Positions 1 to 8,194 of a DNA stretch of 64,000 nt are shown piece by piece. The notes under the pieces were generated by a model. It was not told where the DNA came from. It saw only the letters and a list, made by a program, of their open reading frames with translations, and searched no databases. How positions within the stretch are numbered: position 1 is the first letter of the stretch; the number at the start of each line of letters is the position of its first letter. Source of the DNA: Hymenobacter perfusus (GTDB taxonomy: Bacteria; Bacteroidota; Bacteroidia; Cytophagales; Hymenobacteraceae); the NCBI RefSeq assembly GCF_003944765.1, contig NZ_RWIU01000001.1, positions 682,001 through 746,000 of the forward strand, in the 5' to 3' direction. Both the position numbers and the translations under genes were made by a program.

Positions 1-247
1 CACCGAAACCCGCACCGCCGGCTACGCGCTGCTGGGCCTGGGAGCCGGTACGGGCCTGCTGGGCGGCGCCGATAAGCGCGAAGTACTCCAGCTTTTTCTG
101 CAGCTCGATAACGCCTTCAACACGGTGTACCAGTCGCACCTCAACCGCCTGAAATACTTCGAGTATTACGCGGCCACGCCCAACGGGCGGCGGGGCATCT
201 ACAACCAGGGCCGCAACTTCAGCCTGAAAGTGGTGGTGCCGTTCTAG
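1..247 (+). CDS. TonB-dependent receptor, C-terminal fragment
   Basis: This is the last 81 codons of a gene entering from the left edge, read from base 2 to the TAG at 245-247. The peptide holds alternating hydrophobic/polar strands (LQLFLQLDNAFNTVYQSHLNRLKYF) and ends in NFSLKVVVPF. A terminal aromatic residue after a last beta-strand, together with the 'D-N-x-F-N-x-x-Y-x-S-H-L' strand, is typical of the end of a TonB-dependent outer-membrane receptor. Such proteins import iron complexes, vitamins or glycans; the substrate cannot be told from this fragment. A different beta-barrel protein is possible. Confidence 0.75.
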   Translation, partial: TETRTAGYALLGLGAGTGLLGGADKREVLQLFLQLDNAFNTVYQSHLNRLKYFEYYAATPNGRRGIYNQGRNFSLKVVVPF

Positions 248-306
248 CCGTTTTTGGAGAGGCCGCGTACAAGCCGCACGCTTCCGCTTTTCTCCCCTCC
301 CGTGCT

Positions 307-1149
307 ATGATGCTACCTTTCCTCCTCGCCGCCGCCACCCTGACAGCCTTCCCCGACACGCTCAAACGGCCGGAGCAGCCGTACTCGCTGCTGCACCGCG
401 CCCCTAACCGCCTGCTGCGCCCCCTCAGCGCCGACCGGCCCGGCGTGACGGAAAGCCCCATCACCGTGGACCCCGGCCACTGGCAACTGGAAACTGACCT
501 GGCCCGGCTCATCAACAGCAAAAGTGGCTCGCTGCCGCGCACCCGGGCGTTGCGGCTGAACGCCTTTGCCTTTAAAACTGGCCTCACCGACCGCACCGAC
601 GTGCAGGTGTTCGTGGACCCGTTTGTGGTGGAAAAGCAGTGGGCTACCCAAGATGAGCCTGCCGCCCGCAGCCGGGGTTTCGGGGATATTACGTTGCGGG
701 TGAAGCACAATTTTCTCGGCAACGACTCGTGCAGCGCGGGCCGATGGGCGGCGGGCGTTATCGGGTACACGCGCCTGCCGGTGGGCGGCCAGCAGGGCGC
801 GGGCGGTTTCGAGTACGGCGTGCTGCTGCCCGTTACGTTCAGCTTCAGCCCGGATGCCCACCTGAGCGCCCAGTGGGAAACCTCCCTGAGCTACGACCGT
901 GACGCCGGGCGGCACTTCCTTGATCTGGCCCCGTCCCTCACCTTCGACTACGGCTTCACGCCCTGGCTGGCCGCCTTCATTGAAGGTACCAGCCGCCACG
1001 ACGTGCGCACCAGCAGTTGGCAGTCGGCCCTGAATCTGGGGCCGGTTTTTCACGTGAGCCGCAACGTACAGCTCGATTTCGGCCGCCACCTAGCCCTGAG
1101 CCGCAACGCCGACCGGGAGTACTTTGCCGGTTTGGTGCTGCGGCGGTAG
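307..1149 (+). CDS. Outer-membrane transporter-like protein (MetA-pathway of phenol degradation type)
   Basis: A 280-residue protein with a hydrophobic N-terminus (MMLPFLLAAATLTAF) that looks like a signal peptide. It is followed by the 'DRPGVTESPITVDPGHWQLETD' region (residues about 40-60), characteristic of the phenol-degradation MetA-type outer-membrane family (PF13557-like). The rest alternates strands and turns as a beta-barrel would and ends in FAGLVLRR. Two Met codons stand side by side at 307 and 310 and either could be the start. It lies 59 bases after the TonB receptor on the same strand, so the two may be co-transcribed. The family name is historical; a role in phenol degradation should not be assumed. 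Confidence 0.72.
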   Translation: MMLPFLLAAATLTAFPDTLKRPEQPYSLLHRAPNRLLRPLSADRPGVTESPITVDPGHWQLETDLARLINSKSGSLPRTRALRLNAFAFKTGLTDRTDVQVFVDPFVVEKQWATQDEPAARSRGFGDITLRVKHNFLGNDSCSAGRWAAGVIGYTRLPVGGQQGAGGFEYGVLLPVTFSFSPDAHLSAQWETSLSYDRDAGRHFLDLAPSLTFDYGFTPWLAAFIEGTSRHDVRTSSWQSALNLGPVFHVSRNVQLDFGRHLALSRNADREYFAGLVLRR

Positions 1150-1154
1150 TGGCT

Positions 1155-1267
1155 CCGGTCCGGCGGCTGGAAGCCGTCGGGCCGGTTGTCGTTCGGGCCT
1201 CACGCACGATGACGCAACAACATCAGCTTACTTTAACCGGCCCGACGGCTTCCAGCCGCCGGACCGG
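1155..1267. repeat. Perfect 33-bp inverted repeat with 47-nt spacer
   Basis: Bases 1155-1187 are the exact reverse complement of 1235-1267 (arms start CCGGTCCGGCGG and AACCGGCCCGACGG). The element fills the gap between convergent genes ending at 1149 and 1274. No T-run follows on either side, so it is not a classic terminator, although the RNA would fold strongly in both directions. It may be a MITE- or REP-like dispersed element. Confidence 0.75.
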
Positions 1268-1273
1268 GACGCC

Positions 1274-2482
1274 CTACACCAACCCTTTCAGCCGCTCAAA
1301 CCGACTACCCAGGATAGCCGTGTCGTCGGCTTCGAGCCAATCGTGCAGTACGGTGGCGTAGAGGCTGCGGAAGTCGAGCTGGTGGCGCAGGTCGCCGTCG
1401 AGGAGGTTCTGCAGGTCGGGGGCGGCGTTGAGGATTCCTTTCTGCTTGAGGCCGCCTCCCAGCAGCAACACGTTGTTGGCCGTACCGTGGTCGGTGCCGT
1501 TGCTGGCGTTCTGGGTCACGCGGCGGCCAAACTCCGAAAACACCATCACCAGCGTATCATCGAAGTTGCCGGCTTTCTGCAGGTCCTCGGCAAACGAGCC
1601 CAAGCCCTCCGATAAGTCGCCCAACAGCTTACCCTGCTGCTCCTGCTGCCGCACGTGGGTGTCGAAACCGGTGAGCGACACGTAAAACACGCGGGAGCCC
1701 ACGCCGGAATTGATCAGCTCAGCGGTGGTTTTGAGGTTGCGGCCGAACTCGGTATTCGGGTACGCCACCGCCGACTTGTACACCTTGCTGGTCTGGTACA
1801 GGTAATCCGAGGACGAGGCGGTTTCGGCCAGCGTCTTATACAGGTAATCCAGCTCCGACAAGGCGCCCAGGGGCTTTTCGCCGCTCACCTGGGCAATAAA
1901 ACGGTTCTGGGTTATCTGGTGAAACTTCTCCGGGTTCTTCAGGGCCAGGCCTTTGCGCAGGTCGCCCTTCATGGCCAGACTCAGCGTATCGTCCACCTCC
2001 AGGCCGTTGTAGGGCACCTGGCAACTGGGGCAGTCGGAGTCGAGGTAACGGCCGAGCCAGCCGGTGCTCAGGTACTGATCCGAAGCCGAGCCGCTCTGCC
2101 AGATGTCCATCGAGCGGAAGTGCGAGCGGTCCGGGTTCGGGTAGCCCACGGAGTTGAGCACGGCCAGCTGGCCCTGGTCGTAGAGGCCCTTGAGGCGCGT
2201 CATGGCCGGGTTGAAGCCCAGGCCCTGGTCGAGGGTCAGGATGCCACTCTGGGGCCGGATGCCGAGCGTGGGGCGGGCCTTGTAGTACAGGTCGTTTTCG
2301 TAGGGAATAACGGTATTGAGGCCGTCGTTGCCGCCGCCCAGCTGCACCACCACCAGCCGGCGGCCCCGCGCATCGCGCAGGTCGCGCAGGCCCTGGCTAT
2401 CCAGCGCGTGCAGAAACTTGGGCACAAACAGCAGGCTGCTGGCCAATACGGAAGATTTCAGGAAGTCGCGGCGGGAAGACAT
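1274..2482 (-). CDS. DUF1501 domain-containing Tat-exported protein
   Basis: A 402-residue protein beginning MSSRRDFLKSS and followed by a hydrophobic stretch, a clear twin-arginine (Tat) signal. The body matches the DUF1501 family, related to sulfatase/alkaline-phosphatase-like folds: VVQLGGGNDGLNTVIPYEN near residues 45-63, a LAVLNSVGYPNPDRSHFRSMDIWQSG block, and TLVMVFSEFGRRVTQNASNGTDHGTANN near the C-terminus with candidate metal-binding Asp/His. DUF1501 genes commonly sit beside DUF1800 genes, as here (DUF1800 gene immediately upstream on this strand, 127-base gap). The biochemical function is unknown. The Tat signal suggests it folds in the cytoplasm and acts in the periplasm or beyond. 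Confidence 0.9.
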   Translation of the reverse strand: MSSRRDFLKSSVLASSLLFVPKFLHALDSQGLRDLRDARGRRLVVVQLGGGNDGLNTVIPYENDLYYKARPTLGIRPQSGILTLDQGLGFNPAMTRLKGLYDQGQLAVLNSVGYPNPDRSHFRSMDIWQSGSASDQYLSTGWLGRYLDSDCPSCQVPYNGLEVDDTLSLAMKGDLRKGLALKNPEKFHQITQNRFIAQVSGEKPLGALSELDYLYKTLAETASSSDYLYQTSKVYKSAVAYPNTEFGRNLKTTAELINSGVGSRVFYVSLTGFDTHVRQQEQQGKLLGDLSEGLGSFAEDLQKAGNFDDTLVMVFSEFGRRVTQNASNGTDHGTANNVLLLGGGLKQKGILNAAPDLQNLLDGDLRHQLDFRSLYATVLHDWLEADDTAILGSRFERLKGLV

Positions 2483-2484
2483 AG

Positions 2485-2605
2485 GTAGAGCTTAGAAAGT
2501 AGAGCTCAGAACTTAGAAAGCAAGGCCCAGATTTTGGCAAGAAGCTGTCCAAACCCATCTAGGTTCTAAGCTCTAACTTCTGGGTCCTGACTTCTAAGTC
2601 CTGAT
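2485..2605. repeat. Low-complexity TTCTAAG/CTTAGAA tracts in the DUF1501-DUF1800 gap
   Basis: The intergenic stretch has words of the type CTTAGAA/CAGAACTTAGAAAG (about 2487-2520) and the opposite-strand version TTCTAAGCTCTAACTTCTG...CTTCTAAGTCCTGA (about 2562-2603). This gives an imperfect inverted arrangement of degenerate short repeats. The same CAGAACTTAGA word recurs near 4330. No promoter or terminator could be recognised here. Confidence 0.5.
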
Positions 2606-2609
2606 TCAA

Positions 2610-4172
2610 TTACATCAACTGGTACTCCGGCAGGCTGAGCAGGCTGGTGACCATGGTGCGAAGGCGGCCTTCGGCGGGGGCTTTGTCGGCGGCTTGCTGG
2701 ATGAGAGCCAGGTTATCGGGGCGGAGCGGGGCCTGCAGCAGGAACTGACCGAGTTGGGCGGCCTGCTGGGCGGGCGGCGTTTTGGCCAGCAGGGCCTGTA
2801 CCGGGGCCAGGCGCACGGTGGTTTTCACCTGCTGCTGGAAGGTGCGGTCGGCCTTGCTGAGGTTGGGGGCAATGTCGTTTTCGTCCTGCTTGAGGGCCAC
2901 GTTGAACTCGGCGTTTTTGAGCAGCACCGAGGGCAATTGCAGCCGGTACAGCAGGCTGGAAGAGTCAATCCAGTTGCGGCCGCCGGGCCAGCCGGCCACG
3001 TTTGGCGGCTCGAACAGCGTCTGGCCCAGCGCCTTCTGAAACACGATGAGCGGCTTATCATCCACCAGCTGCAAACCCAACGTGCGCTTGATGCCCGCCA
3101 GCAGCTCCACCGGCGACTTGATGCGGGTGCCCACGTTGGCCGGCGCGTAAAACCACTCGGCCGAAAACAACTCCTCCAGCAGCGTGCTGATGTTGCAGCC
3201 GCTCTTGAAAAACGACTGCGCCAGCGGCTTGATGTGCGCCGGGTTGGGCACGTCGTTCACGAAGAAGCGGTAGAGCTTGGTGGTGATGAACTCAGCGCAA
3301 GCAGGCTGCTCCAGAATGATATTAAGTACGTCCTCACCCACGAAGTTGCCGGTGCGGCCCAGAAAGGTTTTGGGGCCGTCGTCGTGCTGGTTCTGGCGGA
3401 ACACGAAGGCCCCCTGGTTGTCGTAGCCCCAACCGGTAAAGGCGCGGGCGGCCTCTTTTACGTCGGTTTCCGAGTAGTGGCCGCGGCCCAGCGTAAACAG
3501 CTCCATCACCTCGCGGGCAAAGTTCTCGTTGGGGCGCTGCTTGCGGTTTTGTTGGTTGTTGAGGAACTGGAGCATGGCCGGCTCCTTGCTCACGGCCAGC
3601 AGCAAATCCCCAAACTTGCCCAGGGCCAGCTGCCGGATGGTATTGTTCAGGTGCAAAGCCGCATCGGGGCGGCGCACGCGGCAGGCGAAGTGCCCGTGCC
3701 AGAACAGCGTCAGCTTCTCGCGCAGTTGCGCCGGCGAAGTAGCCATCCGTTGCAGCCAGCCGGTATTCATGGCATAAAATGCGTCGCGGATGCTCTGATT
3801 CTGCATTTTACGCTCCTGGGGCGTCATTTCCTTACGGCGCAGCAGGGGCGGCTGGGTCCGGCCGTTGGGCAGCGCGGAACGCGCCGGCACGGCGGCCACC
3901 GGGGCGGGCGTGCCGCCGGCGGCCATCGTCTGGTCGGGGGTTGTAACCATGCTATTCTGGGGCGTGCCATTGCCCGGCGTTACGGGCCGAAACTGGGCCA
4001 GCGGCTCGGTGTAGCGCATTTGCGGGCTATCCAGCAGCTCCACCCGGGCCGAAGCCTGGAGTAGCTGCCGCAGCGCCTTGCGGGGCGGGAGGCCGGCCGC
4101 CACGTCCTCGGGCCGCGGCCCGAAACCCGCCCGCCAGTACAAGTGCTGCAGTTGCTGTTGCGTCGTCATCAT
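2610..4172 (-). CDS. DUF1800 domain-containing protein
   Basis: A 520-residue protein. The N-terminus MMTTQQQLQHLYWRAGFGPRPEDV is the usual DUF1800 opening ('L-x-R-x-x-F-G'). The diagnostic block NENFAREVMELFTLGRGHYSETDVKEAARAFTGW lies near residues 215-250. Further family blocks are GEDVLNIILEQPACAEFITTKLYRFFV and the ELLAGIKRTLG...ALGQTLFEPPNVAGWPGG region. A Pro/Ala/Asn-rich linker (about residues 70-110) is poorly conserved in type. No signal peptide is obvious. It precedes the Tat-exported DUF1501 gene and the two probably form an operon. The function is unknown; the paired occurrence suggests one shared task, which is an inference from context. Confidence 0.92.
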   Translation of the reverse strand: MMTTQQQLQHLYWRAGFGPRPEDVAAGLPPRKALRQLLQASARVELLDSPQMRYTEPLAQFRPVTPGNGTPQNSMVTTPDQTMAAGGTPAPVAAVPARSALPNGRTQPPLLRRKEMTPQERKMQNQSIRDAFYAMNTGWLQRMATSPAQLREKLTLFWHGHFACRVRRPDAALHLNNTIRQLALGKFGDLLLAVSKEPAMLQFLNNQQNRKQRPNENFAREVMELFTLGRGHYSETDVKEAARAFTGWGYDNQGAFVFRQNQHDDGPKTFLGRTGNFVGEDVLNIILEQPACAEFITTKLYRFFVNDVPNPAHIKPLAQSFFKSGCNISTLLEELFSAEWFYAPANVGTRIKSPVELLAGIKRTLGLQLVDDKPLIVFQKALGQTLFEPPNVAGWPGGRNWIDSSSLLYRLQLPSVLLKNAEFNVALKQDENDIAPNLSKADRTFQQQVKTTVRLAPVQALLAKTPPAQQAAQLGQFLLQAPLRPDNLALIQQAADKAPAEGRLRTMVTSLLSLPEYQLM

Positions 4173-4224
4173 GCAGCTTGGACGCCAGAACGACGGGTGG
4201 GTTTAACCAAAGCTGATACGCACT

Positions 4225-4373
4225 TGTCATTGCGAGCAGAGCGAAGCACTCCTTCCTTTTCAGGGAGCATACCGCCGGTCTACTCCAAAGCCCCTGATTA
4301 CACGATAAACGAAAAGGACCTTTTGCTTCTCAGAACTTAGAGCAAGGAAAGGATTGCTTCGCTCGCAATGACA
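4225..4373. repeat. Imperfect inverted repeat of the 'CATTGCGAGC' intergenic family
   Basis: The left arm begins TGTCATTGCGAGCAGAGCG at 4225. The right arm, 4346-4373, reads back as TGTCATTGCGAGCGAAGCAA. The arms differ by a 3-base insertion and a few substitutions and flank about 90 bases without a gene. The element sits between the starts and ends of two minus-strand genes (4172 and 4379). It looks like a degraded non-coding dispersed repeat. Confidence 0.65.
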
Positions 4374-4378
4374 GCTTC

Positions 4379-6991
4379 TTATTGCCTTGCCCCTACTACC
4401 ACCGTCTTACGGTACTCCTGTTTCTGGCCGCCGCTGGGGCGGAACAGCTCGATGTGCAGAATGTAGTAGCCCACGCTGGCTTTCTGGCCCCGGTCGGTGA
4501 GGCCGTCCCACTGCCAGGTGCCTTGGGTGGGCAGGGTTTCGTTGCGCACCAGGCGGCGGGCGAGGCGACCCTGGGCGTCGTAAATGGTGACGGAGCCGGC
4601 GTAGCCCGGGGCATCGAGGCGGTAAGCCAAGCTGGTGAAATCCTGCTGGCCGTCGTCGTCGGGGGTGAAGATTTCCGGCTCCAGGGTGAGGATGCCGGTG
4701 CCGGCCACATCGGGCTGCTGCTGGGAGTTGGGACGGCCGGGCGTGGCGTAGCCCACGCTGCCCGCCGCCGAGTGGAAGTTACCGGCCTCGCTCGGCCCGG
4801 CGGCCCGAATCCGCTCCAACGACACGCCCTCCACGTTATCCAGCAGCTTCAGGTGCTGCTCATCGGAATAGGCAAAACGGTCCAGAATGCGGCCCTGACT
4901 GTCGAACAGCACTACGGTTCCGGCATCATCGGGGAAGGTGGGCAGGGCCGGGAGTGGCAGCAGATGGGCGGCGTCAGAACTGGTGGGATACTGCTGCTGC
5001 ACAATGTCGGGGCGGGTGGTGAGGGCCAGCAGGCCACCGGGCAGCAGCAGCACCGGGCCGCTGCTTACGGGCTCGGCATCCACCGAATTATCAGGTTTCT
5101 GGTTACCCAGCTGCCAGCCCTGCACATCCAGAAACTTACCGGAGCGGTTCACAATTTCCACGAAATCCACGCCCCCAGTGCGCGGGTTGAACAGGATTTC
5201 GTTGATAACCACGTCGCCGGCCACCACCGGTACGGGCAGCGCCAGCGGAGCCGAGGTGGCCGGGCCGCTGGCATTGCCCACGCAGTCAAGGGCACGCTGC
5301 ACGGTGGCAGTCAGGGGCTGATTGGCGGTTAGTGGGGCGGCCAGCGTGAGGTCCACGAGCCGGAAATCGGGGCCGAGGGGCGCGGCCCTCAGCACGGTAG
5401 CAGCGGGCGTGAGCGTGTACAGGACTACGGTGGCCGCAGCCGCGCTATCCAGCTTTTCACCAAAATAGAGCCGCACGGTGGTGGGGTTCAAGGCAAGGGC
5501 GCGGAGTAGCACCGGGGCCGTGCGGTCGGGGTTAGTAGCGCGCACCGAGTTGGCACGGCCGGGCGTGCCGCCGCTGGCATCTTCGCTGGCGCGCCAGTTG
5601 TCGGCCCCGGCGCAGGGGTTGGTGGTATCCCGTATTTCCAGCGTCCAGCCACCGTCTTTCTTGCGGTTGTCACGGTACCAGGTATCGGCATAACTGACCT
5701 CAAACAGCGTGCGGCCATCCCGGCCGCGCAGTACCAGCTGGTCGGCGGCATTGCTGAGGCTGGGAAAATTGGTCAGGCCGAATACTTTGCCGAAAGCCGC
5801 AAACTGCGCCGTGCGGGTACTGCCGCACACCACCGCGTACTCGCCCGGCAGCAGCACCGCCCCCACCGGAAACACCGCTGGATTGCCGGTATTGCCTGGT
5901 TTCAGCAGGCGCACGCCGCCCAGGTCCACCACCGTCGTAGCCGATGGATTGTGAATCTCCACGAACTCCGAAGCCGGCAGCCCCACCACCGGCGTTTCGT
6001 CGGCCATAATTTCGGTAATGAGTAACTGATTCAGCCCCGGCGGCACCGCAAAGCCGTTGTTCTGGAAAGTAACCGTGAGCGGCCCGGCGGCCACGTTCCC
6101 AAACGCATCGGCCACGTTGCGGGCCTCCACGGTGAGGCTGCCCAGCGGCAAATCGGCGGCCAGCGTCAGATGCACCACAGTTGGGTCCTGCGCATCCCGC
6201 ACGGCGGCCGTAACGGCCGGGCTGCCGGTACTCAGCCGATAGCTGGCGGCCGACTGCGCGGTGGCCACGGCCTCGTTGAAGGAAAGATCGAGCTGGCGCG
6301 GGGCCGGGGCGGCGGCCTGCACCAGCAGCGGCGCGGTGGCGTCCGTTACCCGGAAATCATCGAAGTAAAACGCCCGGTTGTTGGTGGAGGAATACGTGCA
6401 GTACACCCCGAAATAGGCGCTGCGCTGGTGCGTGGCATCGGTAGCCGTGCCCTCCCGCACGTAGATGGTACCGCCCGCCAGGTCGCGCTCCAGCGTCCAG
6501 ACGTTGGCAGGGCTGCGCGTCACGCGCACCCGCACCAGGTTGTTGTTCGTGGAGCTAAGAGTGGCATCCTGACCATTCACCACGTACACCGGGCTGCCGG
6601 TGGCATCCTTGCGGAACAGGGCCACCTCATCGGGAGTGCCACCGAGGCGCACGAAGTAGCCTTTGGTGCCACTGGCTTTCAGGTCGGGCTGGTCGGCCAT
6701 GAGCCACACATCGGCGAAGTTGCCAGAACTGGTGGCCAGTTTCAGGTTGGCCCAGAATTCCCAGGTGGTACCGGTGGTAGCGGCGCAGGACGTCACCAGC
6801 TGCAGCTCGGTGCCGGTGGTGGCGGGGCCGTTGGTTTGCAGCTGCAATGCCGCGTTTACCTGGAATGAGGCCACGTCGCCGGTCCAGGCGGGATTCTGGG
6901 TGAAGTTGCCGTCGGCAAAGGTATCCGTAAGCTGGGCAGTAGCCGTGTGCGCAGACAATAGCGCCAGGAAGGGTAGCAGTAGTTTTTTCAC
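4379..6991 (-). CDS. Secreted lamin-tail-domain protein with FlgD/gliding-type C-terminus
   Basis: An 870-residue protein from a GTG start (6989-6991). MKKLLLPFLALLSAHTATAQ is a good Sec signal peptide. Residues about 20-225 look like a beta-sandwich (LamG-like). Two lamin-tail domains follow: NQLLITEIMADETP...EFVEIHNPS (about 320-470) and GDVVINEILFNPRTGGVDFVEIVNRSG (about 590-740). Ig-like linkers of the 'AAVRDAQDPTVVHLTLAADLP' kind lie between. The last about 95 residues (TPDDDGQQDF...IYDAQGRLARRLV...WDGLTDRGQKASVGYYILHIELF) are an FlgD-Ig/gliding-motility-type C-terminal domain, as in T9SS cargo. Likely exported and surface-attached. Transcribed alone, divergently from asd. Confidence 0.85.
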   Translation of the reverse strand: MKKLLLPFLALLSAHTATAQLTDTFADGNFTQNPAWTGDVASFQVNAALQLQTNGPATTGTELQLVTSCAATTGTTWEFWANLKLATSSGNFADVWLMADQPDLKASGTKGYFVRLGGTPDEVALFRKDATGSPVYVVNGQDATLSSTNNNLVRVRVTRSPANVWTLERDLAGGTIYVREGTATDATHQRSAYFGVYCTYSSTNNRAFYFDDFRVTDATAPLLVQAAAPAPRQLDLSFNEAVATAQSAASYRLSTGSPAVTAAVRDAQDPTVVHLTLAADLPLGSLTVEARNVADAFGNVAAGPLTVTFQNNGFAVPPGLNQLLITEIMADETPVVGLPASEFVEIHNPSATTVVDLGGVRLLKPGNTGNPAVFPVGAVLLPGEYAVVCGSTRTAQFAAFGKVFGLTNFPSLSNAADQLVLRGRDGRTLFEVSYADTWYRDNRKKDGGWTLEIRDTTNPCAGADNWRASEDASGGTPGRANSVRATNPDRTAPVLLRALALNPTTVRLYFGEKLDSAAAATVVLYTLTPAATVLRAAPLGPDFRLVDLTLAAPLTANQPLTATVQRALDCVGNASGPATSAPLALPVPVVAGDVVINEILFNPRTGGVDFVEIVNRSGKFLDVQGWQLGNQKPDNSVDAEPVSSGPVLLLPGGLLALTTRPDIVQQQYPTSSDAAHLLPLPALPTFPDDAGTVVLFDSQGRILDRFAYSDEQHLKLLDNVEGVSLERIRAAGPSEAGNFHSAAGSVGYATPGRPNSQQQPDVAGTGILTLEPEIFTPDDDGQQDFTSLAYRLDAPGYAGSVTIYDAQGRLARRLVRNETLPTQGTWQWDGLTDRGQKASVGYYILHIELFRPSGGQKQEYRKTVVVGARQ

Positions 6992-7092
6992 GTTGAATAG
7001 CGGTTATCGGAGCCGCCGGAAGCAGTATTTGCTTAGGCTGCGCCGTTTATTACTGCGGGAAATATACCCAGAAATCAATGCCCGCGCCACCG

Positions 7093-7100
7093 TACATTTA
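7093..7100 (+). promoter_or_regulatory. Candidate -7 box for asd
   Basis: TACATTTA, one base off the Bacteroidota -7 consensus TAnnTTTG, 24 bases before the asd start. Confidence 0.4.
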
Positions 7101-7124
7101 CGCCTTCTTCAAACCCGTAGCTTC

Positions 7125-8123
7125 ATGAAAGTAGCCGTAGTGGGTGCCACCGGTCTGGTGGGCACCGAGATGCTGAAAGTATTGGCCGAGCGCAACTTCC
7201 CGGTCACCGAACTGCTGCCCGTGGCCTCCGCCCGGTCAGTGGGCCAGGAAATCGAATTTCAGGGCAAGAAATACAAAGTGGTGAGCATGGACGACGCCAT
7301 TGCGGCGCGGCCGGCGGTGGCCATCTTCTCGGCCGGCGGCTCCATCAGCAAGCAGGATGCTCCCCGTTTCGCCGAGGTAGGCACCGTGGTAATCGACAAC
7401 TCCTCGGCCTGGCGCATGGATCCCAGCAAGAAGCTGGTGGTACCCGAAATCAACGCTCAGGAGCTGACCGCCAACGATAAAATCATTGCTAACCCCAATT
7501 GCTCCACTATTCAGATGGTGGTGGCCCTCAACGAGCTGCACAAGCGCTACAAGGCCCAGCGCATCGTGGTGAGCACCTACCAGAGCGTAACCGGCACCGG
7601 CAAGCAGGCCGTGGACCAGCTGCTGGAAGAGCGTGCCGGCCAGACGCCTGCCAACCCCGCCTACCCCCACCGCATCGACCTGAACGTGCTGCCGCACATT
7701 GATGTATTCGAGGACAACGGCTACACCAAGGAGGAAATGAAAATGGTGAACGAGACGAAGAAAATCTTCGGCGACGACCAGATTCGCGTCACGGCCACCA
7801 CCGTGCGCATCCCCGTCATGGGTGGCCACTCCGAAGCCGTAAACGTGGAGTTTGCCGAGGAATTCGACCTCGATGAAGTGCGCGCCATCCTGCGCCGGAC
7901 AGAAGGCGTGGAGCTGGTAGACGATGTAAAAAACAACGTCTACCCCATGCCCAAGGACGCCCACGGCCGCGACGCCGTATTAGTCGGCCGCCTCCGCCGC
8001 GACGAAACCCAGCCCCGCACCCTCAACCTGTGGGTGGTGGCCGATAACCTCCGCAAAGGCGCCGCTACCAACGCCGTGCAGATTGCCGAGGCCATGCTGA
8101 AAATGGGCCTGCTGACGGCGTAA
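7125..8123 (+). CDS. asd: Aspartate-semialdehyde dehydrogenase
   Basis: A 332-residue enzyme that reduces aspartyl-4-phosphate to aspartate semialdehyde with NADPH, the branch point to lysine/DAP and to homoserine, methionine and threonine. The start MKVAVVGATGLVGTEMLKVL at 7125 opens the Rossmann GxTGxVG motif directly. The reading frame runs further upstream, but that part overlaps the divergent gene's coding region. The catalytic cysteine is C126 in NPNCST, and the GGHSEAVN block carries the active-site His. The length matches the family. It stands alone with its own terminator, far from the methionine genes at 21-25 kb that use its product. Confidence 0.97.
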   Translation: MKVAVVGATGLVGTEMLKVLAERNFPVTELLPVASARSVGQEIEFQGKKYKVVSMDDAIAARPAVAIFSAGGSISKQDAPRFAEVGTVVIDNSSAWRMDPSKKLVVPEINAQELTANDKIIANPNCSTIQMVVALNELHKRYKAQRIVVSTYQSVTGTGKQAVDQLLEERAGQTPANPAYPHRIDLNVLPHIDVFEDNGYTKEEMKMVNETKKIFGDDQIRVTATTVRIPVMGGHSEAVNVEFAEEFDLDEVRAILRRTEGVELVDDVKNNVYPMPKDAHGRDAVLVGRLRRDETQPRTLNLWVVADNLRKGAATNAVQIAEAMLKMGLLTA

Positions 8124-8133
8124 TTCTATTGTT

Positions 8134-8180
8134 AAAAAAGCAACGCCCCGTCGGTGTTACCGACGGGGCGTTGCTTTTTT
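8134..8180. terminator. Bidirectional intrinsic terminator
   Basis: AAAAAAGCAACGCCCCGTCGG, a short GTGTTA loop, then the exact complement ending in TTTTTT. It lies between the convergent asd and alpha/beta hydrolase genes and can serve both. Confidence 0.93.
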
Positions 8181-8194
8181 AAGGTACACACGCT

